NCBI GenBank assembly: GCA_910580205.1
Contig: CAJTVP010000025.1
Coordinates: forward strand, 1-24,874
Reading direction: 5' to 3'
DNA: 24,874 bases
From: an uncultured Eggerthellaceae bacterium
Lineage (GTDB): Bacteria > Actinomycetota > Coriobacteriia > Coriobacteriales > Eggerthellaceae
Under the pieces are notes generated by a model, which did not search any database, had not been told where the DNA came from, and was given only the letters and a program-made list of their open reading frames with translations. Below are positions 14,346-20,895 of this stretch, one piece after another. Every line of letters starts with the position of its first letter. Positions within the stretch are counted from its first letter, which is position 1. The translations under genes and the position numbers were made by a program.

Positions 14346-15008
14346 GTGAGCAATATCATCGTCGTCGGATGCGGGCGCGTGGGTTCGCAGCTTGCGAACA
14401 TGCTCTCAGATAACGGTCACAACGTCAGTTGCATCGACCGGTCTCCGGATGCGTTCGCCAATCTCGGCCGCAATTTCAACGGCTCCACCATCCAGGGCGT
14501 CGGATTCGACGAAGACGTGCTCATCCGCGCGGGCGTGGAAGAGTGCGATGTTCTCGCGGCGGTCACCCAGTACGACAAGGTCAACATCATGTGCGCGGAG
14601 GTGGCCAGCCGCCTGTTCGACGTGCCCCATGTGATCGCGCGCCTGTACAACCCTGAACATGAGCGCGCCTACATGCAGCTGGGGATAGATTACGTTTGCG
14701 GCACCTCGTTGGTGGCAGAAGACGTGTTCTCCAAAGTGGTGATCGGCCATGGGTCCCATGTGGCCACGTTCGGGGATTTCGAAGTGGTCCGCTTCTCGCT
14801 GGACCTTTCAAGCGTGCCGGATTCCAAGAGCATCCGCGTGTCTGAGCTTGAGCGCGACCATGCCGTGCGCATCATCGCCTTTGAACGGGTGGACGGCTCC
14901 GCCTCCTCCATCCCCTCGGCTGACTCATTGCTGTACAGCGGAGATACCGTGCTCGCCTGCGTGCGCCATGATCATATCAAGCAGCTTTCGAAGTACATGC
15001 AGGGGTAG
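14346..15008 (+). CDS. TrkA/KtrA-type potassium channel regulator (RCK domain), first copy
   Basis: This 220-aa cytoplasmic protein has an N-terminal Rossmann RCK_N domain with GCGRVG at 8-13 and Asp31 closing the second strand (VSCIDRS), the usual NAD(H)/ATP-binding arrangement. A C-terminal TrkA_C-like domain (about 140-218) follows. Such subunits bind nucleotides and sometimes c-di-AMP and gate TrkH/KtrB potassium transporters. The start is GTG 14346, 2 bp after the hydrolase stop. No TrkH/KtrB gene is in the window, so its membrane partner is encoded elsewhere. Confidence 0.93.
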   Translation: MSNIIVVGCGRVGSQLANMLSDNGHNVSCIDRSPDAFANLGRNFNGSTIQGVGFDEDVLIRAGVEECDVLAAVTQYDKVNIMCAEVASRLFDVPHVIARLYNPEHERAYMQLGIDYVCGTSLVAEDVFSKVVIGHGSHVATFGDFEVVRFSLDLSSVPDSKSIRVSELERDHAVRIIAFERVDGSASSIPSADSLLYSGDTVLACVRHDHIKQLSKYMQG

Positions 15009-15010
15009 CC

Positions 15011-15682
15011 ATGTATGTTGTGATCGTCGGCGGCGGAAAAGTCGGTTCGTACCTTGCGGGCGTGCTGCTCTCCAGCGGCAATCAAGTGGCGGTGATCGAA
15101 GACCGCGCGGATACCGCGGATCTCCTCAGCGTCACGCTGGAAGGTCAATACCTGGTCATCAACGGAGATGGGTGCGATTCCCGCGCTCAGGAAGATGCGG
15201 GCATCCGGCAGGCGGACGTGTTCGTGGGGGCTACGGGGCAAGACGATACGAATCTGGTCGCGTGCGAGATCGCCCAACGCGTCTTCCAAGTGCCACGGGT
15301 GATCGCGCGCGTGAACAACCCGAAGAACCTGCGCATTTTCCGCGAAGTGGGGATCGAATGCGTGTCATCAACCACGCTCATCGCGAATCTGATCGAAGAA
15401 GAAGCGCTTCTGGGTTCGGTGTCCGTGGTGTCTTCGCTCAACCATGGCAACGTCGCTCTGTCTGAATTCACCGTGGGGCGCATGCGCCATCATTCGGAAG
15501 AAGAGGGGATCGCCATCGGGGAGATCGAGATGCCCGAAGGCTCGCTCATCGTGGCGGTGGCCTATGAAGACGACGCCCAAGTGGCTGATCAGGATGTGGT
15601 CCTCTATCCGGGAGATCAGGTCATCGTCGTGGCGGAGAACGAAGTGTTGGACGAGGTGCGCACGCTGTTCCGCAACCTCTGA
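15011..15682 (+). CDS. TrkA/KtrA-type potassium channel regulator, second copy
   Basis: A second RCK protein of 223 aa, 2 bp after the first. It opens MYVVIVGGGKVGSYLAGVL (G7-x-G9-x-x-G12), with Glu30 at the end of the second strand, and has a C-terminal TrkA_C domain (about 135-220, ending YPGDQVIVVAENEVLDEV). It is clearly related to the first copy (both have VxxPxVIARxxNP in the middle) but diverged enough to be an old duplicate. The pair may form a hetero-oligomeric ring or serve two transporters (inference). ATG 15011 overlaps the tail of the AGGGGTAG ribosome-site region. Confidence 0.93.
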   Translation: MYVVIVGGGKVGSYLAGVLLSSGNQVAVIEDRADTADLLSVTLEGQYLVINGDGCDSRAQEDAGIRQADVFVGATGQDDTNLVACEIAQRVFQVPRVIARVNNPKNLRIFREVGIECVSSTTLIANLIEEEALLGSVSVVSSLNHGNVALSEFTVGRMRHHSEEEGIAIGEIEMPEGSLIVAVAYEDDAQVADQDVVLYPGDQVIVVAENEVLDEVRTLFRNL

Positions 15683-15745
15683 TGGCAGTGATCGGGGGCG
15701 GCCCTCATCGCGCAGGGGCTCCTCTTCAAGAGAAAGGCAGCAAGC

Positions 15746-16621
15746 GTGACGGCATTGCTCTCAAACGCAACGGCGCTCTCAAGCATCGGCATCATCGTCC
15801 TGGCCGTATCCATCATAGTGGCGGTCGTCTGGCTGTGCGTGCTTTCAGTTAAAGTGAGCAAGCTGAAGCGCATCGTCATGATGGAGCGGGAACGGACCGC
15901 TGAGATGGCGCAGTTCCTGACCGCGAACGCCCAGCGCTCTCCGCACGCGCCGAAGAAAGCGCCTGTCGCTCCCCGGCAGGCGGCTCCAGCGCCGGTGCGG
16001 GAAGAGGCTGCCCGTGAAGAGAAGCCGAAGAAGCAACGGGGACGCAAAGGCAAGCCCACCATCCCGTTCGGGGCGAACAAAGAAGCCCAGAGCCGTGCCC
16101 AGCAGGTCTACACCCAGATGGCGGATGAGGCCGCCTATGATCCAGATTCCATCGACTTCAACAAGGTGGAAGGCTTGCGCAGCCCGGATGGTGCCGAGGT
16201 CCTCGCCAGCGAGCCGCATCTCAAGACCATGGCCGCGGACGCTCAAACGGTCCGCCCTGCGGCGAAGGCGGCTCCGAGCGCTGCTTCCCGTCCTCCAGAG
16301 CGGGAACGCGAGCCCCAGATGCGCGTGGATGCGCAGAAAGCGCGCCAGCTCGATCAGCAAGCCACCGGGCGCATGCCCACCGTGGGCGTGCGCGAGGCCA
16401 CGTCAGAGACGCGGGCGTCTTTCGATCGCGTGGGAGAAGAGCTGCGCAGCCGCAACGGCACCAGCAGCGCATGGATCGAAGAGGATGCGCGCCGCATCGT
16501 GGAGCGCCATGAGCGTCAAGCGCGCCGCCAGAGGATGAGCGAGCGCCGTCAAGAGGAGCAGCTGCGACGCCAGGCCGCCAGCATCGTGGCGGAGCATCAG
16601 CGCAACAGCGCGAATCTTTAG
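15746..16621 (+). CDS. Hypothetical protein with one N-terminal membrane helix, 291 aa
   Basis: I do not recognise the family. Residues about 12-36 form one transmembrane helix, followed by a charged segment (37-60). Residues 61-110 are rich in Pro, Ala, Lys and Arg, including the basic patch KPKKQRGRKGKP, and look disordered. The rest is mostly charged, and the last 50 residues are Arg/Glu/Gln-rich and probably coiled coil. The start is GTG 15746, with AGAAAGGCAG upstream. It lies 63 bp after the second TrkA gene and is followed by a strong hairpin. This organisation resembles membrane-anchored scaffold proteins, but no function can be assigned. Confidence 0.7.
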   Translation: MTALLSNATALSSIGIIVLAVSIIVAVVWLCVLSVKVSKLKRIVMMERERTAEMAQFLTANAQRSPHAPKKAPVAPRQAAPAPVREEAAREEKPKKQRGRKGKPTIPFGANKEAQSRAQQVYTQMADEAAYDPDSIDFNKVEGLRSPDGAEVLASEPHLKTMAADAQTVRPAAKAAPSAASRPPEREREPQMRVDAQKARQLDQQATGRMPTVGVREATSETRASFDRVGEELRSRNGTSSAWIEEDARRIVERHERQARRQRMSERRQEEQLRRQAASIVAEHQRNSANL

Positions 16622-16648
16622 GCTGCGAACCCATCCGGGTCCGCAGCC
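16621..16648 (+). terminator. Hairpin overlapping the stop codon of the preceding gene
   Basis: GGCTGCG (16621-16627) pairs with CGCAGCC (16642-16648), and ACCC/GGGT (16629-16632 with 16637-16640) continue the stem after one mismatch, around an ATCC loop. The stem begins at the last base of the stop codon. No U tract follows; instead the 17-base sequence shared with 24620-24636 begins 2 bases later. Segment 16641-16647 can alternatively pair with GCTGCGG at 16656-16662. Confidence 0.6.
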
Positions 16649-16649
16649 G

Positions 16650-16666
16650 ATTGACGCTGCGGCTTC
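16650..16666 (+). repeat. 17-bp direct repeat, copy 1 (copy 2 at 24620-24636)
   Basis: ATTGACGCTGCGGCTTC occurs exactly twice in the window in the same orientation, both times 2-4 bases after a 3'-end hairpin. Both copies also have CCCRTCCGGG at the same distance upstream (16630-16639 and 24600-24609). It starts with the -35-like TTGACG, but no -10 is found at the right distance in either copy. Confidence 0.75.
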
Positions 16667-16694
16667 CGTCGCGCGGTGCGCGAATGGCAATGCA

Positions 16695-16711
16695 GGTGCA
16701 TGGAATGCACC
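16695..16711 (+). promoter_or_regulatory. Palindrome upstream of the small membrane protein gene
   Basis: GGTGCAT and ATGCACC are 7-bp inverted arms around GGA. It lies 68 bp before the start codon of the 57-aa gene and could be an operator or the stem of a hairpin. A -10-like TACACT follows at 16735-16740. Confidence 0.35.
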
Positions 16712-16778
16712 GGTCGATCCTCCTTCGGCACCTTACACTCAACAGCAGTGAAGGGTTCCAAGCAGAAGGAGGTCCACA

Positions 16779-16952
16779 ATGGATAGCAATGTCGCCGTTT
16801 TGCTCGTCATGATCGTGCTGATGGTGGGAGGAGCCATCTTCCTGAACTTCCAGATCAAGCATCAGGAGAAGAAGGATCGCATGCAAGCCAAGGAGCAGGC
16901 CGCGCAATCGTCGAAGGCCATGCCTTCATCCCAGCCAGCCACCCAGCACTAG
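16779..16952 (+). CDS. Small single-span membrane protein, 57 aa
   Basis: A short gene with an excellent ribosome site: AAGGAGGT at 16767-16774, 5 bp before ATG 16779. The product starts MDSNVAVLLVMIVLMVGG, giving one transmembrane helix (about 4-24), then a charged segment with KHQEKKDRMQAKEQ and a Gln/Ser/Pro-rich tail ending ATQH. It has no recognised family. The isolated position between two hairpins, its own upstream region and a following terminator suggest a monocistronic gene. Single-span small proteins often modulate larger membrane complexes, but no partner can be named. Confidence 0.72.
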   Translation: MDSNVAVLLVMIVLMVGGAIFLNFQIKHQEKKDRMQAKEQAAQSSKAMPSSQPATQH

Positions 16953-16972
16953 ACCAGCTTCGCCATGGACCG

Positions 16973-17007
16973 GAAGAGCCCCTTGAGATAGGGGCTCTTC
17001 TGCTTTT
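16973..17007 (+). terminator. Intrinsic terminator of the small membrane protein gene
   Basis: GAAGAGCCCC (16973-16982) pairs perfectly with GGGGCTCTTC (16991-17000) around an 8-nt loop, followed by TGCTTTT. It ends transcription 20 bp after the small gene and insulates the LysR gene. Confidence 0.88.
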
Positions 17008-17048
17008 CCGGCCGCCTTTCGCTATCCGCGGGCCAAAGAGCGTCGCGT

Positions 17049-17054
17049 TACAAT
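17049..17054 (+). promoter_or_regulatory. Candidate -10 box of the LysR-family gene
   Basis: TACAAT at 17049-17054, 37 bp before the start codon. The -35 region is not recognisable, which would suit a regulated or autoregulated promoter. Confidence 0.4.
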
Positions 17055-17090
17055 GGAGAGAGCCTTATCATCCCGGTCGAAGGCGAGGCG

Positions 17091-18014
17091 ATGAACACAT
17101 CCTTCCTTGAGGAATTCGTCTATCTTGCGAACTGCCTGAATTTCCGCAAAACTGCCGATCACTTCTATGTGAACCGATCGGTCATCAGCCGTCATATGAT
17201 CGCTTTGGAGAAGGAATTGGGCGCGGTGCTCTTCGAGCGCACCACCCGGGGCGTCGGCCTCACAGAAGCGGGCAGCATCTTCTTGCAGGAGGCCCAGACG
17301 GTGCTTCGGAATTGGGAGCTGGCTTGCAGCCGCGTGCGGGAAGTCTCCGGCACGGGGGATGAGCTGGTGCGCATGGGGTATCTTCGCAATGGCGCGCGCC
17401 CTTTCTTGGCCCGGTTCGTGAAGGCCATGGCCCAGGAGCATCCAGAAGTGCACCTCTCCCTCCTCTGCATGAGCTTCCAGGAAGCTCGTCAGGCGCTCAA
17501 AGACCACGGGATCGATGTGCTGCTGGGGATCAACGTGGACGGGTCCATCTCAGAGCATTACCGCTCGACGCTCATCTATGAGGATGAGTTCATGGTGATG
17601 TGCAGCTCCTCCCATCCTCTTGCGCAACGCGAGGAAGGCGTTGCTCTGGAGGACCTGCGCGACCAAAAGGTGCTGGTCCCTGACAGCTATGTTTCTTCCC
17701 ATTTGGCGCCCTTCCTTGACGAGCTGATCGATGAAGAGATGCTGGCCGAATCCGAAGAGCTGTACAAGGACATGGATCTGCTGTATCTCAGGGTTCAAAC
17801 GGAAGAGTGCTTGGCGTTCGTGTCCGGGCAGAACGCTTCCATGTTCGCTGATTCCCTTGCCATCCTGCCCATCAAGGGGCTGGATACCGCGTTCACGATG
17901 AACGCCTTTTATCACGGGGATTTCAAGGGTCGCGCCTATGAGATCTGTCGCGGTTGCCTTGAGACGTGCCGCCGTTCGCTGGAAAAGGAGCCGCCCCGCA
18001 TCCCGCAATGGTGA
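17091..18014 (+). CDS. LysR-family transcriptional regulator
   Basis: The 307-aa length is standard. The N-terminal winged helix-turn-helix (about 1-65) reads FLEEFVYLANCLNFRKTADHF, then NRSVISRHMIALEKELGAVLFERTTRGVGLTEAGS, the LysR signature. A linker helix follows, then the periplasmic-binding-protein-like effector domain (from about 90) opens with VRMGYLRNGARPFLARFV. Members bind DNA as dimers or tetramers and respond to small molecules. There is no divergent gene beside it, so the usual LysR target clue is missing: its neighbours are a small membrane protein behind a terminator and trigger factor. The start is ATG 17091. Confidence 0.92.
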   Translation: MNTSFLEEFVYLANCLNFRKTADHFYVNRSVISRHMIALEKELGAVLFERTTRGVGLTEAGSIFLQEAQTVLRNWELACSRVREVSGTGDELVRMGYLRNGARPFLARFVKAMAQEHPEVHLSLLCMSFQEARQALKDHGIDVLLGINVDGSISEHYRSTLIYEDEFMVMCSSSHPLAQREEGVALEDLRDQKVLVPDSYVSSHLAPFLDELIDEEMLAESEELYKDMDLLYLRVQTEECLAFVSGQNASMFADSLAILPIKGLDTAFTMNAFYHGDFKGRAYEICRGCLETCRRSLEKEPPRIPQW

Positions 18015-18052
18015 TGAGCGTCTCTGCTCTCTGAACTCCGGGCGCAGTGGGA

Positions 18053-18058
18053 TACAAT
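18053..18058 (+). promoter_or_regulatory. Candidate -10 box of tig
   Basis: TACAAT at 18053-18058 lies in the 80-bp gap between the LysR gene and tig, 37 bp before the GTG start. TCTGAA at 18030-18035 is a poor -35 at 17 bp. Confidence 0.4.
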
Positions 18059-18094
18059 GTTCGGACGGAAAGGCAAGGGGAATGAGGGGGTCAG

Positions 18095-19396
18095 GTGAAG
18101 GTCAAGGACAAGTCATTCGAGGATGATGGCTCTACGCGCGAGGCGGTGCTCACCATCACGGCATCGCCGGAGGAAGTGGATGCGGCGGCCAAGGCGTTCT
18201 TCAAAGAGCTGGGCCAACGAGACGTGCCCGGCTTCCGCAAGGGGAAGGCGCCGCGCGAGGTGCTTGAGCGCGGAGTGGGCGGCCATGAGAACGCCATGGG
18301 CGGCGTGGCTGAGAAGCTGATCAATGATGGCGCGTTTCCCGCCATCGACAGCGCGGATGTGGTGTTTTTGGATGAACCTCAATTCAACGTGGACAAGACG
18401 TTGGAAGAGGGCGCGCCGTTCTCCTTCACCGTGTCGGGCATGGTGGCGCCGCAGATGGAGCTCGGCAGCTATGAACCGGTGAGCATCACCATGCCGCCGG
18501 AGGAGCCCACGGATGCTGAGGTCGAGCAGGGCTTGGCGGATATCCAAGACTATTACCACACGCTCGATCGCATCGCCGATGAAGACCATGTGGCCAAGAT
18601 GGGCGACTACGTTGACACCACGCTCACCGTCAGCGAGAACGGCAAGCCCGTGAACGGGCTCAATCGCGTTTCCCGCATGATCGGGTTGGGCCATGGGACC
18701 ATGCCCGCCAGCTTTGATGAGCAGCTGATCGGATCGAAGGTGGGCGACATCCTGGAGTTCGACTTCGACGCGAAAGATGAGGAGGGCAACTCCGAATTCG
18801 AGAGCGGAACGCTCCATGCGAAGGTGGAGATCCGTGGTTTCCGCCAGCTGAACCTGCCTGCTTTGGATGATGAGCTGGCGGCGAAGGTGGGCTGCACGGA
18901 CGCGGATGACATGCGCGCGCAAGTGCGCCGCAACATCGGCATGCAGAAAGCCGAGCAGCTGCCCGGCCTCAAGGTGGATCGCGCCGTGGAGGCGGCCATC
19001 GAACGGCTGGCCGGAGAGGTGCCTGAGTATTACGTGGATTTCATCCGCCAGGACGTCGGGCGCGAATTCGTTCAGGGGCTGGAGGATCAGGGCACGAGCC
19101 TTCAACAGTGGATGCTCCAGAACAAGGTGCAAGCCGACAAGATGAAAGAAGAAGTGAACGCCGAGGCGATGCGTCGAGCTTCCATCGACTGCGCTTTGGA
19201 AGCGGTGTTCGCCCATGAGGGCATGGAAGTCACCGATGAGGACATCATGGCGCTGTTCGATGGCGAGGATGACGCAGAGGAGAAGCTGAAGTCCTGGCAA
19301 GAGGCGAACCGCATGTCGAACCTGCGCAAGATGGCGCGGCAGCGCAAGGCTACGAAATGGCTCGTGGACACGGCGAAAGTGACGACGGAAGACTAG
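18095..19396 (+). CDS. tig: Trigger factor, ribosome-associated chaperone
   Basis: Trigger factor binds L23 at the ribosome exit tunnel and shelters nascent chains. The 433-aa protein has the ribosome-binding signature GFRKGKAP at 46-53 within the N-terminal domain (1-115). A prolyl-isomerase (FKBP-like) domain follows at about 160-250, and a helical C-terminal arm domain from 255 to the end. The start is GTG 18095, giving MKVKDKSFEDDG; no in-frame ATG lies closer. In many genomes tig is followed by clpP-clpX; here a SlyD-type FKBP gene follows after 44 bp, so the pair forms a folding module. Confidence 0.95.
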   Translation: MKVKDKSFEDDGSTREAVLTITASPEEVDAAAKAFFKELGQRDVPGFRKGKAPREVLERGVGGHENAMGGVAEKLINDGAFPAIDSADVVFLDEPQFNVDKTLEEGAPFSFTVSGMVAPQMELGSYEPVSITMPPEEPTDAEVEQGLADIQDYYHTLDRIADEDHVAKMGDYVDTTLTVSENGKPVNGLNRVSRMIGLGHGTMPASFDEQLIGSKVGDILEFDFDAKDEEGNSEFESGTLHAKVEIRGFRQLNLPALDDELAAKVGCTDADDMRAQVRRNIGMQKAEQLPGLKVDRAVEAAIERLAGEVPEYYVDFIRQDVGREFVQGLEDQGTSLQQWMLQNKVQADKMKEEVNAEAMRRASIDCALEAVFAHEGMEVTDEDIMALFDGEDDAEEKLKSWQEANRMSNLRKMARQRKATKWLVDTAKVTTED

Positions 19397-19440
19397 GATG
19401 CGATCAGAGTCCGCATGGAGCGGACGGGAAAGGATGCAAG

Positions 19441-19959
19441 ATGGAGCTGGGATCTACGGTCACGCTGACCTACGTGGGGAAAACCGATGATGGGGAGGAG
19501 TTCGGCTACGCTTCCAAGGAGAAGCCGATGAAGTTCCAGACCGGCATGGATATGGCCATTGACGGTTTCGAGGAGGAGATCCTCAAGATGAACGAGGTGG
19601 GGGAGAAGCGCTCCTTCACGGTGGATCAGTACAAGGCGTACGGGGAGTATCTGGATGACCTGGTCCAGCGCATCCCGAAAGAGCAGGTTCCGCGCGGGAA
19701 CGTGAAGGTGGGCCAGCGCATCTGGATGGCTTCTTCCGAGAATGGCGCTCCCATGCCCGTCACGGTGATGGCGGTGGAAGATGGCGTAGTGGTGTTCGAT
19801 ATGAATCACCCGCTGGCTGGCCAGAACTTGAACTTCGAGGTTGAGATCCTTGACATCGAAGAGCCGCCGGAGAACTTCGTGGCCGCCGCGGAGAAGGCGC
19901 GCCACATGAAGGAGCAGAACAAGCTGCTCGGCGGCGATCAGGCTGACGACTACCGGTAG
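19441..19959 (+). CDS. FKBP-type peptidyl-prolyl isomerase, SlyD-like
   Basis: This 172-aa cytoplasmic protein begins MELGSTVTLTYVGKTDDGEEF. FQTGMDMAIDGFEEEILKMNEVGEKRSFTV marks the FKBP core, and the insert-in-flap region follows (about 65-120, with PKEQVP and GNVKVGQRIW). FDMNHPLAGQNLNFEVEILDI is the characteristic SlyD closing strand. It lacks the His/Cys-rich metal-binding tail of E. coli SlyD and ends in a short charged helix. It catalyses cis-trans isomerisation of prolyl bonds and acts as a chaperone. ATG 19441 is preferred over 19357 because it matches the family N terminus. Convergent with the mutY-like gene. Confidence 0.92.
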   Translation: MELGSTVTLTYVGKTDDGEEFGYASKEKPMKFQTGMDMAIDGFEEEILKMNEVGEKRSFTVDQYKAYGEYLDDLVQRIPKEQVPRGNVKVGQRIWMASSENGAPMPVTVMAVEDGVVVFDMNHPLAGQNLNFEVEILDIEEPPENFVAAAEKARHMKEQNKLLGGDQADDYR

Positions 19960-19994
19960 ATCTCCGCGCGCTCCAAAAAGCCCCACGGAACATG

Positions 19995-20034
19995 GCCCGC
20001 ATGGTCAGGTGCACACCTTGAGCATGCGGGCTTT
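19995..20034 (+). terminator. Terminator of the tig-FKBP genes, overlapping the mutY-like 3' end
   Basis: GCCCGCATG (19995-20003) pairs with CATGCGGGC (20023-20031) around a 19-nt loop, followed on the plus strand by TTTCT. The loop and right arm lie inside the last codons of the convergent glycosylase gene, so one sequence does both jobs. Confidence 0.6.
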
Positions 20035-20895
20035 CTCGTAGAAGAACCCCTCTTTCACCAAGTCTGACACCAGCGAAGCGAAAAGCTCATCATCCACGGG
20101 TTCGCGCCCGTGCTCCTTTTCGAACGCATCCAGGAGCTTTCGGGCCTCCTTGCGCGTGATGCCCTCTGGGGAGGCCAGCGCGATGCGCACCAGCTCCGCG
20201 CGTTTCTGCCGCCGGGAACCTTCGAAGGCGGACTGGCGGGTATAGGCCGTGCTGGCGCGCGTGGGATTGATGCCGCTGCGCTTGAGGGTGGCGCCCCAGT
20301 CCAGCAGCGCGTAGTACCAGCCGCGCGGGTCCGCGGTGTCGGCGGTGTCGGCCACGAAGGGCAACAGGTCCGCGTCCGGCACCTTGTCCTCTTCAGGGAA
20401 CAGCTCGTGGATGAACACCGCGCGCACGTTCGTCTCCACGTAGACCGCTGGCTCTTGATAGGCGAAGGCGATGATGCCCGCAGCCGTGGCCGGTCCCACG
20501 CCTGGCAGTTGCACCAGTTCATCGAAGGTGCGCGGCATCCCATCCTGTTCCGCCGCCGTTGCTGCCGCGCGCTTGAGCGCGAGCGCGCGGCGGTTGTATC
20601 CCAGCCCTTGCCAGTGCTCCAGCACCTCTGCCGTGCTGGCCTGCGCCAGGGCCTCAGGCGTGGGGAACGTGTCCATGAACCGCGGCCAATGCTGCTCCAC
20701 GCGGGCCACCTGCGTTTGCTGCAGCATGACTTCGGACACCATGACCGCATAGGGATCATCTATCCCGCGCCACGGCAGATCGCGGTCATTGGCCGCGCCT
20801 TCTTCCCACACCCGGGCGACGAACGCCTCGCGCGTCAGATCTCCATGGGGCCAGAGCTCATCGCGTCTGCGTGGGCGATAGGCTTCGTGTTTCAC
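20005..20895 (-). CDS. MutY-like A/G-specific adenine glycosylase without the Fe-S cluster
   Basis: MutY-type enzymes remove adenine mispaired with 8-oxoguanine. Residues 39-110 match MutY closely: DLPWR, PYAVMVSEVMLQQTQV with catalytic-Glu candidate 55, and WQGLGYNRRALAL. LPGVGPATAAGIIAFAYQEP (130-149) is the helix-hairpin-helix. At the usual catalytic Asp of DGNV the protein reads ETNV (Glu154). The four cysteines of the 4Fe-4S loop are absent; the only Cys is 295 of 296, and the region reads GINPTRASTAYTRQSAFEGS. The C-terminal 8-oxoG-recognition (NUDIX-like) domain is also missing. It may be a member of a cluster-less MutY-like subgroup. The GTG start overlaps the stop of the upstream ion channel gene by 3 bp (GTGA), so the two are translationally coupled. 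Confidence 0.87.
   Translation of the reverse strand: MKHEAYRPRRRDELWPHGDLTREAFVARVWEEGAANDRDLPWRGIDDPYAVMVSEVMLQQTQVARVEQHWPRFMDTFPTPEALAQASTAEVLEHWQGLGYNRRALALKRAAATAAEQDGMPRTFDELVQLPGVGPATAAGIIAFAYQEPAVYVETNVRAVFIHELFPEEDKVPDADLLPFVADTADTADPRGWYYALLDWGATLKRSGINPTRASTAYTRQSAFEGSRRQKRAELVRIALASPEGITRKEARKLLDAFEKEHGREPVDDELFASLVSDLVKEGFFYEKARMLKVCT

Noticed and set aside
16651..16679. Promoter using TTGACG of the 17-mer as -35
   Set aside because: No -10-like hexamer occurs 16-18 bp downstream in either copy of the 17-mer.
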